Shown piece after piece: positions 26,967 to 36,176 of a stretch of DNA of 64,000 nt. A model generated the notes under the pieces. It did not search any database, was not told the origin of the DNA, and saw only the letters and a list, made by a program, of their open reading frames with translations. Within the stretch, counting starts at the first letter, position 1, and every line of letters starts with the position of its first letter. The DNA comes from Prodigiosinella aquatilis (GTDB taxonomy: Bacteria > Pseudomonadota > Gammaproteobacteria > Enterobacterales > Enterobacteriaceae), in assembly GCA_030388725.1 (NCBI GenBank), contig CP128857.1, positions 1,674,001 to 1,738,000 on the forward strand, written 5' to 3'. Both the position numbers and the translations under genes were made by a program.

Positions 26967-27704
26967 ATGAACACATCAAACAAAACAGCGCTGGTTACCG
27001 GTGCATCCCGTGGTATTGGCCGCGCGATTGCAGAACGTCTGGCAAAAGATGGCTTTACCGTTATCGTAAACTATGCAGGCAATGCCGTAAGCGCGGGAGA
27101 AACTGTTCAGGCGATTACTTCCCTGGGTGGGAAAGCCATCGCTATTCAGGCAGATGTTGCTAGCGAAGCCGATGTGAGCCGCCTGTTTGCAGAAGTAAAA
27201 GCTATCAGCGGCCAGCTCGATGTGGTGGTACACAGCGCCGGCATTATGCCGATGGCGAAAATCACCACGGCGGGTCTGGCGGATTTCGATAAAGTGATCC
27301 ACACCAATCTGCGTGGTGCCTTCCTGATTCTGGCGAACGCGGCAGAGTACATCAGCGATGGTGGCCGTATTGTTGTACTTTCCACCAGCGTTATCGCGAA
27401 ATCCTTCCCGGCTTATGGCCCATATATCGCTTCTAAAGCAGGTGTGGAAGGTCTGGTACATGTTCTGGCTAATGAACTACGAGGTCGGAACATCACAGTC
27501 AACGCTGTGGCACCGGGGCCAACCGGCACAGATCTGTTCTTCAACGGCAAGAGTGAAGAGCAAATCCATACCATCGCAAAAATGGCTCCGCTGGAGCGTA
27601 TCGGGACACCAGACGAAATCGCCAGTGTTGTCGCTACTCTGGTAGGTCCTGATGGTGGCTGGGTAAACTCCCAGGTTATTCGGGTTAATGGTGGTTTCGC
27701 TTAA
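26967..27704 (+). CDS. SDR-family NAD(P)-dependent oxidoreductase
   Basis: 245 residues, classical short-chain dehydrogenase. The cofactor motif TGASRGIG is at residues 11-18, followed by NYAG (NADP preference is likely from the region after it), HSAG near residue 90, and the catalytic serine and YGPYIASK (Tyr-x3-Lys) near 150. VAPGPTGTDLF and the C-terminal RVNGG are typical. Its closest look-alikes are FabG-like reductases of unknown substrate. GGAG precedes the start. A decayed second SDR follows at 27755. Confidence 0.92.
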   Translation: MNTSNKTALVTGASRGIGRAIAERLAKDGFTVIVNYAGNAVSAGETVQAITSLGGKAIAIQADVASEADVSRLFAEVKAISGQLDVVVHSAGIMPMAKITTAGLADFDKVIHTNLRGAFLILANAAEYISDGGRIVVLSTSVIAKSFPAYGPYIASKAGVEGLVHVLANELRGRNITVNAVAPGPTGTDLFFNGKSEEQIHTIAKMAPLERIGTPDEIASVVATLVGPDGGWVNSQVIRVNGGFA

Positions 27705-27754
27705 TTTTCATATTTGAGCGGATAGCCAGACTATCCGTCCTTCAGGTGTCAATT

Positions 27755-28030
27755 CATGAAGCAGGTTATTCTGATTACCGGTGCTTCCAGTGGCCATTGT
27801 CTGCACGTGCATTGTCCCATGCAGGCCATACCGTTTACGCCAGCATGCGTAATACCGCAGACTGTAATGCACCGCAGGTAACTGGCACGCTGGATTACGC
27901 CAAAGATCATTACATACTGCTGAGCTAGATGTGTTTCTCAGGATTCCGCTGATGCGGCTATTGCGCAGGTCATCACAGAGCAGGGGCATCTGGATGTTGT
28001 CGTGCATAATGTCGGCTATATGGTTTACGG
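27755..28030 (+). pseudogene. Remnant of a second SDR gene
   Basis: The stretch begins MKQVILITGASSG, shifts frame, and shows ALSHAGHTVYASMRNT, then after a deletion ADAAIAQVITEQGHLDVVVH and NVGYMVYG. These are consecutive Rossmann-fold parts of a short-chain dehydrogenase, in three frames with gaps. The downstream part is cut by the IS3 remnant at about 28035. Confidence 0.7.
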
Positions 28031-28034
28031 GTCA

Positions 28035-28750
28035 ACAGCACCTTGTCCTCACCCGTATGCCGCTGTAACGGCGTCACATAACCTATCCCACTGTGCTGAT
28101 GCTCTTCGTTATACCAACCGGTAAACCTATCCACCCAGACTCACGCTTCCTCCCGCGTTTTAAATCCCGACGACGGCCACGCTGGCACATATTTCAGTAT
28201 GCGGAACAACGACTCCACATCCGCATTATCATTGCTCACCCGGGGTCGACTGTGCGAAGCCGAGATATTCAGCTCTGTCAGCTTAACCTGAAGTGTCTGC
28301 GATTTCATCGCCGCACCGTTCATGCAACACCAGCGGCTGAACACATCTTCCACCGTATACAAATAATACCAACGACCACGTACCACTGAAGGCAACCAGG
28401 TGATGTCCAGGTCCACACCTGGCAAGGCCCGGAGGCGGTGAACGTGGTCGATGCCTTTACCCGACTCGGCTTGATACTGATACGGCGACCGCGGTGGTGA
28501 ACTTCTCCATGGTGGCGCAACACCCGGTAAAAGGTTGATTCACTCGCCAGATAAACCCCTTTATCCGCCAACACACAGGTTTCCTCTCTGTTTGGGCTTG
28601 GTTTCCAATGATAATATCCCTTCCCTCTGCACAACTGCCGCGACAGTCATGTTGTAAGGCGGCAGCAATTTCGCTAACACGCTGGTTTTACGTTCTGGGG
28701 AAATACGTTTCATTTATCACATCCTGCCCTCAGGTTTATTTTTTAGAGGG
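28035..28750 (-). mobile_element. Decayed IS3-family element
   Basis: Reading leftwards from 28713, the OrfA start MKRISPERKTSVLAKLLPPY is followed by an internal deletion, then OrfB pieces in two frames: YLASESTFYRVLRHHGEV, CQVWTWDITWLPSVVRG (first DDE aspartate), NDNADVESLFRILKY (replacing the normal SDNG...E region), and WVDRFTGWYNEEHQHSGIGY. Frameshifts and a stop make it inactive. Its right edge abuts GGGGGTGACAACT near 28750. Confidence 0.75.
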
Positions 28751-28782
28751 GGTGACAACTATGCTGACACTGGGGGATGTTA

Positions 28783-29265
28783 ATGATGGAATTCATTAAC
28801 GGCAGTATTGGGTTTCTCGACATGACGAACTGGTGGCTTGATGAGCTTTCTCATAAAGAAAGAGAAACTATACTTTCCGTGTATAATCCTATTGGTAATT
28901 CATTCGCTAATTTGATAAGCGGAAATATTATAGCAACTACAGAGGAGCTAATATCATTACTTTATGATATCGCTGGCTGGCTAAATAGTCATGAACATGT
29001 AGAGCTTTGTATTACAAAGGCTAAGAGTCTGATTAACACCAACACTACTGCCATTAATATTCATTTATTACATGACAGTGAAATAATATCTTACTATAAG
29101 CATCGGCTTTATATTGGTCTTGAACCAACGATTACTGCATGTGAGGATCAAATAAAAATCGCAGATGAAGCTGCGCAGGAATTTATGTTAGATTATCAAG
29201 AGCAACTTAGTTTTGCTAGAGAGGGGAATATTGATATTTCTTCAGATGATGGCGCTTACCTATAA
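28783..29265 (+). CDS. Hypothetical protein
   Basis: 160 residues from the ATG at 28783, six bases after GGGGG; ATG at 28777 and 28786 are alternatives. The protein is acidic, mostly helical by composition, with WWLDELSHKERETILSVYNP near the start and several tryptophans early on. I do not recognise a family. The gene is AT-rich compared with the SDR region, and its 5' end touches the IS3 remnant, so the original N-terminus or promoter may have been replaced. Confidence 0.6.
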   Translation: MMEFINGSIGFLDMTNWWLDELSHKERETILSVYNPIGNSFANLISGNIIATTEELISLLYDIAGWLNSHEHVELCITKAKSLINTNTTAINIHLLHDSEIISYYKHRLYIGLEPTITACEDQIKIADEAAQEFMLDYQEQLSFAREGNIDISSDDGAYL

Positions 29266-29327
29266 GTAACGTTATAACGAATATCATGATAAATGAAGAA
29301 TGTTTATTTTAGCAATGGGGAGTGAAA

Positions 29328-29405
29328 AATGAGCAACGTTAATACATTTTTTGATGGGATTTTTATTAAATTAAAAGCATTTAACTACGAATGTAGCGCA
29401 TGCTA
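29328..29405 (+). CDS. Possible 25-residue small protein
   Basis: ATG with a strong GGGGAG ribosome-binding site eight bases upstream, encoding MSNVNTFFDGIFIKLKAFNY and five more residues. Either a small peptide gene or the leftover start of a longer gene. The evidence is the ribosome site only. Confidence 0.25.
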
Positions 29406-29477
29406 GATAAAAAACTTTTAAAGTTTATATGCGAAAGAGTGTATTAAGTTGCCTGATTACCTTTCGCATAAGGGAGC

Positions 29478-30398
29478 TTATTTATATATATCAATGTTAT
29501 TTGAAAGATATTTTCCGGAAGATAATTCGTTACTTATGAAATCGGAAAAAGCTCTAACTTTAGGAGATAAGTGCCTATTTGATGGCCAAATTAATGACAT
29601 CGATCCTAAAGGTGACATGAATTGAGTTAATAGAGGAATAAGTGATTTCTTTTTAAATGCTTCCTCGGCTACATAAACTGGGAGGTGTGCAATCCCTAAT
29701 CCTTCTATTGCTGCACGTAAACCTGCATGCGTATTGTTGAAGATTAGATCTCTTGGAAGATCTAAGTCTTCGTATGGTTTTATGAAAGACCATGACGCTA
29801 TACGACCACTTGTCGGATACTTAAAATGAATACAATGATGATTCATTAGTTCAGTGGGCGTGGATGGAGTGCCATTTGATTCAATGTATTTTTTACTTGC
29901 ACAGACCACAAAGTATTGTTCACCTAACTTTCTACCAACAAGTCGGTTGTCAGCAAGTTCTCCACTTCTAACTGCAATATCAACCCCTTCAGCAATGAGA
30001 TCTACAACACGATCTTCGAAATCTATATCAAGTTGAACATCTGGGTACTTTCCTAAAAATTTAGGTAGTAATGGCATAAGTAATGTATGGCCAAAAATTT
30101 GCGGGACACTCACATGAAGTTTCCCTTTAGGAAAGGCGCGAGTCTCTGCGATCAACGCTTTTGTGTCTCTAATCTCACCTAAGATAAATTTGCATCTTTC
30201 GTAAAAAACATTTCCTTCTTCAGTCAATCCTATACTGCGCGTTGTTCTATGAAAAAGTCTAACCCCAAGATCGTCCTCAAGTCTCGCTACGCTCTTGGCG
30301 ATCGCTGATGGAGAGATACCTAAGACCCTTGCGGCAGCCGCATAACTGCTGAGTTCAGCAGCATGGACGAAAGCATTGATACTTCTGAAGCTATCCAT
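29478..30398 (-). CDS. LysR-family transcriptional regulator
   Basis: 306 residues. The N-terminus MDSFRSINAFVHAAELSSYA with ISPSAIAKSVARLEDDLGVR and RLFHRTTRSIGLTEEG is the AaeR/DmlR-like LysR subgroup. The effector domain follows from GKLHVSVPQIFGHTLLMPLL. It is divergent from the nucleotide-hydrolase/ATP-grasp operon beginning at 30684, with a 285-base AT-rich intergenic region, so it is the likely pathway regulator. Confidence 0.9.
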   Translation of the reverse strand: MDSFRSINAFVHAAELSSYAAAARVLGISPSAIAKSVARLEDDLGVRLFHRTTRSIGLTEEGNVFYERCKFILGEIRDTKALIAETRAFPKGKLHVSVPQIFGHTLLMPLLPKFLGKYPDVQLDIDFEDRVVDLIAEGVDIAVRSGELADNRLVGRKLGEQYFVVCASKKYIESNGTPSTPTELMNHHCIHFKYPTSGRIASWSFIKPYEDLDLPRDLIFNNTHAGLRAAIEGLGIAHLPVYVAEEAFKKKSLIPLLTQFMSPLGSMSLIWPSNRHLSPKVRAFSDFISNELSSGKYLSNNIDIYK

Positions 30399-30683
30399 TT
30401 CATCACCTTATTGATGAATTTTTTTCCTTAGTGTAAGTACATTCACTTATATTTACAATGGAAAGTACACGTTTTAGTCTTACCGAAAATGTTAATTCGA
30501 ACAGTTAGCGAAAGCATTTAAGAAAATTGACATCAGATTAGGAGACTAATTAAAAAATCATATCAATATACCTCATGATGTATATTTTATTTCATCATGA
30601 AATATCAACAAAAAAGGAAGTTAATCATAGCTCTAATTTCATTTATTGGAATGGGGATGAAGTTTATTATATGGGAAATAACA
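30399..30683. promoter_or_regulatory. Divergent promoter region of the ATP-grasp operon
   Basis: 285 AT-rich bases between the LysR gene and the first operon gene. The pair TAAGTACATTCACTTATA and ATTTACAATGGAAAGTACAC near 30433-30471 contains the imperfectly mirrored GTAC/GTAC cores that a LysR dimer pair could use. No convincing -35/-10 pair is called. Confidence 0.3.
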
Positions 30684-31172
30684 ATGAGTGAAATATTACA
30701 TACGATCACCAGTTACATCGCTGCAGACAAAACCTTAGTCATTTATTTTGCTGGCTCTATTAGAGCAGGTAGAGACGATGTCTCGACTTACTCAAAGTTA
30801 ATCAACAAATTGAAAGAATACGGTAAGGTAATTACTGAACATGTAGGTGATTACAATTTATCAATCGGTGGCCAATCATTTCTTACTGATAAGTTTATTC
30901 ATGATAGAGATCTATACTGGCTGCGAAACTCTCAAGTTGTTGTTGCAGAGGTAACCACTCCAAGTCTTGGTGTTGGCTATGAAATTGCAACTGCAATAAG
31001 TTGGCGAATTCCCGTAATTACGCTGTTCAGGAAGGGAGATAAAGTTGTCTCTGCCATGATTTCAGGAAGTGAAGGTTGTCGTCATTACGAATATAACAAT
31101 GTAGAAGACGCAAATCACATCATCGAAAGTGAAATGGCAAAATTAGGCTATGAGGCAAACTATGAATCGTAA
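30684..31172 (+). CDS. Nucleotide N-glycosidase, DNPH1/MilB/BlsM-like
   Basis: 162 residues from the ATG at 30684; the frame is open to 30597, but the family starts just before the first beta strand. IYFAGSIRAGR at 20-30 and VVAEVTTPSLGVGYE at 86-100, with catalytic Glu100, match human DNPH1/Rcl (YFCGSIRGGR, VVAEVTQPSLGVGYE) and the nucleoside 2-deoxyribosyltransferase fold. In blasticidin S and mildiomycin pathways the related BlsM and MilB cleave CMP or hydroxymethyl-CMP to the free base. The next gene encodes a thymidylate-synthase-like protein, exactly the MilA-MilB partnership, so hydrolysis of a modified pyrimidine nucleotide is the best inference. It overlaps the next gene by 11 bases. 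Confidence 0.82.
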   Translation: MSEILHTITSYIAADKTLVIYFAGSIRAGRDDVSTYSKLINKLKEYGKVITEHVGDYNLSIGGQSFLTDKFIHDRDLYWLRNSQVVVAEVTTPSLGVGYEIATAISWRIPVITLFRKGDKVVSAMISGSEGCRHYEYNNVEDANHIIESEMAKLGYEANYES

Positions 31173-32244
31173 TATCACAAATGCTTTAGTCAACACTCTC
31201 GACACAATATTAAAAAATGGTGCGAGAGTAGGTTCTCGAGACCAAGAACAAATTGAAATCTTATCTACCTTAACGAAAATAAACTTCCCCACTGAAAGAT
31301 TTCTTGTGTTGCCATATCGTAATAACAATGTGTTTGCACAAGTTGCCGAAACATTGTGGGTTCTGGCGGGAAGAAATGACTTAGAGTTCCTATCTAATTA
31401 TCTTCCTCGTGCTGAAGATTTCTCTGACGATAAGATGACTTGGAGAGCGGCTTATGGACCAAGGCTGAGGAATTGGAAGGGAAAAATTGACCAATTAGAA
31501 GGGGTTGTTAATCGATTCAAGGAAGACCCATTAACTAAACGCGCAGTTATGAACATTTTTGATCCAGAGAGTGATTACCAGGATACAAAGGATGTACCCT
31601 GCAACAATTGGCTGCACTTTATCCAACGAAATGGTTATCTTGACTTACATGTAACAGTGCGTGCTAATGACGCCATTTGGGGTTTTAGTGGCATAAATTT
31701 CTTTGAATGGAGCGTATTACACGAGGTTATTGCCAACTCACTGGGATGGAAAGTTGGAAAATTATCATGGTACGTCGGGACATTCCATATTTACAACCGT
31801 CATTATTCTACAGCTGAGAAAATCAGTAAAATTTCACATCCCAAAAGTATGTATGAATTTAATGTCAAGCCGACTCCAGTTACTAGTGGGATCGATGAGC
31901 TCGACAAAATTTTATCTCTAGTCTTTAAGGCTGAAAATTTTTCTAGAATGGGAGAGTTCAATAAATCCAGCGAAATTGAAAACAAAATCAGTGACCATTT
32001 CTTTAGAAATGCGGCAATTCTCTTAAAAATTCATAATGCATTAAATTTGAATGTTGATAGGGATATTATAATTAATTACCTTTGTGACCTGGGTAAAACT
32101 GATTTTCACATAGCTGCTATTGAATATTTGAGTCGTAAGTGGAAATCACAAGAAACCCTAAATTTAATTAATGAGATATCCCCTGATTTTCTTAAAGCCT
32201 TTAATTTTATGAGAAATACTACAATCAGTAATTTAACTACATAG
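31162..32244 (+). CDS. Thymidylate synthase-like pyrimidine C5-modifying enzyme (MilA/BcmA-like)
   Basis: 360 residues from the ATG at 31162, ten bases after GAGG. The thymidylate synthase fold is clear: WRAAYGPRLRNW near residue 94, the nucleophile Cys147 in DVPCNNWLHF, and the phosphate arginine 167 with Asp170 in VRANDAIWGF. The substrate loop reads GFSGINFFEW instead of GLPFNIASY, one residue longer, and RSCD has become RAND, so it is not a housekeeping ThyA. Relatives that make 5-hydroxymethyl-CMP serve mildiomycin (MilA) and bacimethrin (BcmA). Transfer of a C1 unit to C5 of UMP or CMP is inferred. The C-terminal extension of about 80 residues beyond ThyA length is unexplained. Confidence 0.8.
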   Translation: MNRNITNALVNTLDTILKNGARVGSRDQEQIEILSTLTKINFPTERFLVLPYRNNNVFAQVAETLWVLAGRNDLEFLSNYLPRAEDFSDDKMTWRAAYGPRLRNWKGKIDQLEGVVNRFKEDPLTKRAVMNIFDPESDYQDTKDVPCNNWLHFIQRNGYLDLHVTVRANDAIWGFSGINFFEWSVLHEVIANSLGWKVGKLSWYVGTFHIYNRHYSTAEKISKISHPKSMYEFNVKPTPVTSGIDELDKILSLVFKAENFSRMGEFNKSSEIENKISDHFFRNAAILLKIHNALNLNVDRDIIINYLCDLGKTDFHIAAIEYLSRKWKSQETLNLINEISPDFLKAFNFMRNTTISNLTT

Positions 32245-32261
32245 CTCTATAAGGTCTCCGC

Positions 32262-33497
32262 GTGAAAAATATATTAAAAGTATCAGTGCCCAACATAAAT
32301 CATTCCAAACTTTTTGTAGCTTCAACAGTTCTAAATGCTACAGGAAGTGGATTGATAATGGCGTTTATGATGATTTACTTCAACAGGACAACGACGTTAA
32401 GTCTATCCGTAATTGGATTAGCTATAGCCGTTGGTCGTGCACTTGCATCATTGGTCCCGATTTTAATTGGTCAATTACTAGATAAACTTGGTCCCAAGAA
32501 GTTATCCATTTACGGTGATTTCATAAGCGGCATTGGTTTTATAATGTGTCTTTTTGCCAGAGACCCTTTAACAATAATACTTACCCAGTTTTTGACACAG
32601 GCCGGCTCTCATGTTTTTTGGACTAGCAATCGTGGACTTGTAGCATTAGCTTCAGACTGTAAAGGAACCCAAACATGGTTCGGTCTAATTGCTTCTATCA
32701 GGAATATTGGGCTTGGATTAGGAACAATTTTTACATCTTTAGCTTTATCAATAAATTCTGATACAAGTTTGCACTATGTAATTATCTCTTCATCTTTGTT
32801 TTATTTTTTGTCTTGTTTGGCACTCGGAATTTGGCAACCAAGAGTAAGTTTTGATGAGACAAATGATTTAAACGATCAAGAAAAACAAAGTTTGAAATCT
32901 GTGTTTTCAGACACTAGCTATTGTCGACTACTTATAGTTAATTTTGGTTTAGTTTTGGCTGCAATGGTCATTCCGTTGGTAATAGTAATTTATGCTACCG
33001 AACAACTTGGATTATCACCTTTTTTTTCTGGGGGGTTAGTAATCCTAAACACTATTATCGTGGCCTTATTAAGCACTCATGTAGCATCTTGGACTAAAGG
33101 GCACGACCCTGTGCATAATATAAAACTATCATATTTCCTAAATACTTTATCATTTATTCTTTTTTGGTGTGCAAGCATTACAATCGAAAACAAAATAGCT
33201 ACTTGCTTCATATTGTTAATTGCAATGCTCATCTATAGTTTTGCAGAGATGCTGTCAACACCTTCCGTAAATGTACTTAGTATTAACTTAGCACCCAGAA
33301 AAAAAAATGGGAGTTATATGGCAGCTTTTCAAATGACATGGTCTATAGGCATGACGGTATCTCCCGCCATATTTGGGTGGCTTCTTGATATGAATAAAAA
33401 CTCAACTTGGGCTGTTCTTCTAATACTAACTATTTTGATTTTTGGTATTGGTTTCAGAAACTTAAAAGGAGAAGTTAATGAGCATTTCAACTATTGA
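32262..33497 (+). CDS. MFS transporter
   Basis: 411 residues from a GTG with AAGG upstream. About twelve membrane segments; motif A is seen as GQLLDKLGPKKLSIYGD after the second helix. It is embedded in the operon between the thymidylate synthase-like gene and the first ATP-grasp gene and overlaps the latter by 20 bases. Export of, and self-protection from, the operon product is the natural inference. Confidence 0.88.
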   Translation: MKNILKVSVPNINHSKLFVASTVLNATGSGLIMAFMMIYFNRTTTLSLSVIGLAIAVGRALASLVPILIGQLLDKLGPKKLSIYGDFISGIGFIMCLFARDPLTIILTQFLTQAGSHVFWTSNRGLVALASDCKGTQTWFGLIASIRNIGLGLGTIFTSLALSINSDTSLHYVIISSSLFYFLSCLALGIWQPRVSFDETNDLNDQEKQSLKSVFSDTSYCRLLIVNFGLVLAAMVIPLVIVIYATEQLGLSPFFSGGLVILNTIIVALLSTHVASWTKGHDPVHNIKLSYFLNTLSFILFWCASITIENKIATCFILLIAMLIYSFAEMLSTPSVNVLSINLAPRKKNGSYMAAFQMTWSIGMTVSPAIFGWLLDMNKNSTWAVLLILTILIFGIGFRNLKGEVNEHFNY

Positions 33498-34746
33498 CAG
33501 TAATAAAGTTATTTTAGTGATTGAACCAATTGGAATGGGGGGGGAGTTGCTCCTCAAAGCGACTCGTTCACTCGGATTTCATACAGTCATAGCCACGACA
33601 GAAGATGTATATCATTCTATGCTACAGGGCTTCAATGATATGATTGATGATCTAATCTTTGTAGACTTTTCAGCAAGAGAGGCTGCTATTGAAACTTTGA
33701 TTGAAGAATCAAAAAACAAAAGGGTTTCAGGAGTAGTTGTAGCTTGGGAGTTTTTAACAGACATTGCTGCAGAGGTTGCTCATGGTCTAAATTTCTGTGG
33801 ACCTGACGCTACTTTGTCAAGAGCAAGAAGAAATAAATATTTCATGTATCGTACCTTAGCAGAAGCAAAATGTCCGCTTCCATCTTTACAGGCAGTGATA
33901 ACAAATAAAGATGATATCAACCAACTCCCTCTTGAAGAGTTAGAGTTCCCCTTAGTAGTTAAGCCGGCAGAGAACGCAGCGTCTTTCGGTGTTTCAGTAA
34001 TTAATGAGATAAAAGATCTACCTCAAGCATTTATTGATGCTTCTCAGTGGACTCATGAATACCCACATGGCATCCCATTTAGTAATGAGATCCTTATTCA
34101 AGAATATATTCCAGGGCAGGAATTTAGCGTGGAAGGTATTTCATTGTCAGGTAAATATATGCCTTGGGGAGTTACAATGAAATTTACCACCCCGGGAAAA
34201 GCACGAGCCGAAACAGGGCACATATTCCCGGCGCCAATACCTGATTTTTTACGAGATGATGTTCTAGATGTAGCGGCCAAAGCAGTAATTGCTTTAGGTA
34301 TTACCAATGGGATTAGCCATACTGAAATAAAGTTAGATTATGAAGGAAAACCTCGCGTAATTGAGAGCTGCTCAAGACCAGCAGGAGATTATATTCCCCG
34401 TCTGGTCGAGCTTTCGACCGATGAAAACCCATTGGCTATTTATGCTAAGCAAGCTGTGGATATTCTTCCCACTAACTTTACACCCGCACACCCTAAACGA
34501 TATTCTGCCATACAATTTATACGTCCAGAATCAGAAGGCACATTCAATTCTATTGAGATGCCATCTTCTCTTGCGCATGCTGAAATTATTGAATCAAGGG
34601 TCACAGCACCATTTGGCTCAAATGTGAAACCCGGCTCAACGAACATTGAACGTTTGGGTTGGGCAATATTCATCTCTAATAGTAAAGATTACGTCCTTCA
34701 AGCTATGGATGAATTATCACAAAGAGTAAAGGTTGATATTTTATGA
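33478..34746 (+). CDS. ATP-grasp ligase (carnosine synthase/BacD-like)
   Basis: 422 residues; AGGAG is seven bases before the ATG, inside the end of the MFS gene. An N-terminal Rossmann-like domain (ILVIEPIGMGGELLLKATRS) precedes the ATP-grasp fold: FPLVVKPAENAASFGVSVI (ATP-binding lysine), ILIQEYIPGQEFSVEG, and the metal-binding end HTEIKLDYEGKPRVIESCSR, then PAGDYIPRLVEL. That tail also occurs in the ATP-grasp protein at 40832-42028 (RIAGDLISNLVEL), so the two are paralogous. Such enzymes form peptide or amide bonds through an acyl phosphate. It should join an amino acid to an amine. Confidence 0.88.
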   Translation: MSISTIDSNKVILVIEPIGMGGELLLKATRSLGFHTVIATTEDVYHSMLQGFNDMIDDLIFVDFSAREAAIETLIEESKNKRVSGVVVAWEFLTDIAAEVAHGLNFCGPDATLSRARRNKYFMYRTLAEAKCPLPSLQAVITNKDDINQLPLEELEFPLVVKPAENAASFGVSVINEIKDLPQAFIDASQWTHEYPHGIPFSNEILIQEYIPGQEFSVEGISLSGKYMPWGVTMKFTTPGKARAETGHIFPAPIPDFLRDDVLDVAAKAVIALGITNGISHTEIKLDYEGKPRVIESCSRPAGDYIPRLVELSTDENPLAIYAKQAVDILPTNFTPAHPKRYSAIQFIRPESEGTFNSIEMPSSLAHAEIIESRVTAPFGSNVKPGSTNIERLGWAIFISNSKDYVLQAMDELSQRVKVDIL

Positions 34747-35987
34747 AATTATCATCTTCACTTTTCATACGGTCCCTAGATGTAAATCAAGCGTCTCCAT
34801 TTTTAGAGATGGCGTGGGAAAAAATTAAAGCTTTAAGTCCTAATTCGCTTCTTCTTTTGAAGGATCAGCCTAAAAATATTACTCCTTTGATTCCGGGTGC
34901 TCTGTATGAAAACATAGATCATGAATCAATTTCAAAAAAAGTGATTGAAAGAGTAATATCTTGGTCAGTACCAAATGAAAGAACCATTGAGGATGTTACC
35001 TTACTGGAGGATGTGGATGCTGTCCCTGGCCCCATTACTGCAATTTATAAATTATCAGATAAAAGAGCCACTAAATCACTTTTTGAAAAATTTTTCCTTC
35101 CAACTCCAAACTGGGTAGTTTTAGATAGAGAATTTACCCATGGAAATTTACTAAAAGAGTCATTTGGGAATAAATTAGAGCTTGAATTAGCAAGCCGTCT
35201 AAATTTCCCTATCATATCAAAACCTCTGTGGGATTGCATGGGCCATGGAATAGAAATAATCAGGGATGAAAATGATTTATTTAAAAACTTAAGTTCAAAT
35301 GCTCAACGGAATGTTTTAATTGAATCTTTTATCGATGGTTATCTAGGCTGTGTTGAAATTATAGGCACACCAAACAATTACTTCTTTCAACCTCCATGCT
35401 TTACTGGCAACAGTAGTAGCGGTGTGCGTTCTGATTTTGATACGGTTCGAGTGTCTAACCCTTACTTTTTCAAAGAACAACTTAATAAAGATATAAAGAC
35501 TCGTCTATGTAATCTATTAACTTATCTAGATTATTCTGGAGTCTGTTGTGTAGATTTCATTGTGAAAGGCGATGATATCTATTTCCTTGAAATCAATCCT
35601 CGCATAAGCGGGATAAGTTGTTTAGGCTCTGCAGCAAGTGGGTTAAATTCTTTTGAGGCTCTTTATCACATTTCGTTAGCTCAGTGGAATATAGATTCAT
35701 TTCGAGAGGAATTTAAAAATAACACCGCGATTCAAATCGGAGGCGGGCTGGCTGATAAATTATCACTATTACTTAATAATGAGGTTGGGAACATAACTGT
35801 TTATCGTGACGATGTTATAAATGTCGATGGAAAAACATCGAGAAATATCATTGCAGGGGGAAATAATGACGCTATTGAAAGGATGTTTAAATCTCTTGAT
35901 ATATCTATAATCGAATTGCTTAACTTGCAGAAATCAACACTTAGGTCGCTACCGGTTAGCTTCGAGGTCGCTTTGAAAACCCTCTGA
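34743..35987 (+). CDS. ATP-grasp domain protein, second of the operon
   Basis: 414 residues, overlapping the previous stop by ATGA. It belongs to a different ATP-grasp subgroup: SDKRATKSLFEKFFLPTPNW begins the fold, FPIISKPLWDCMGHGIEII holds the ATP-binding lysine, VLIESFIDGYLGCVEIIG the adenine-side strand, and VDFIVKGDDIYFLEINPRIS the canonical E-x-N-P-R metal site. A second ATP-grasp ligase suggests two successive amide or ester bonds, for example a dipeptidyl or aminoacyl conjugate. It is the last gene of the operon. Confidence 0.85.
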   Translation: MKLSSSLFIRSLDVNQASPFLEMAWEKIKALSPNSLLLLKDQPKNITPLIPGALYENIDHESISKKVIERVISWSVPNERTIEDVTLLEDVDAVPGPITAIYKLSDKRATKSLFEKFFLPTPNWVVLDREFTHGNLLKESFGNKLELELASRLNFPIISKPLWDCMGHGIEIIRDENDLFKNLSSNAQRNVLIESFIDGYLGCVEIIGTPNNYFFQPPCFTGNSSSGVRSDFDTVRVSNPYFFKEQLNKDIKTRLCNLLTYLDYSGVCCVDFIVKGDDIYFLEINPRISGISCLGSAASGLNSFEALYHISLAQWNIDSFREEFKNNTAIQIGGGLADKLSLLLNNEVGNITVYRDDVINVDGKTSRNIIAGGNNDAIERMFKSLDISIIELLNLQKSTLRSLPVSFEVALKTL

Positions 35988-36050
35988 ACCACCGCAACAT
36001 TTTGAATCAATCTCATTGAAGGCTGGCTGAATAATATATTTTTTATTGGT

Positions 36051-36087
36051 GTTGCTAAAACTCATCTCCTTAAGATGGTTTAGCAAC
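36051..36087 (+). terminator. Hairpin after the ATP-grasp operon
   Basis: GTTGCTAAA and TTTAGCAAC form a perfect 9-bp outer stem; CATCT and AGATG extend it inside. It begins 64 bases after the last stop. No U-tract follows, so it may act with Rho or as an mRNA 3'-end stabiliser. Confidence 0.55.
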
Positions 36088-36176
36088 ATCATACAGTCAG
36101 TAACAATGCATTTAGTTTGTAACCGAACCGCGAAGTCGCGTTGTGTGATTAAAATAATGTAATAAGCTGGCAGATA

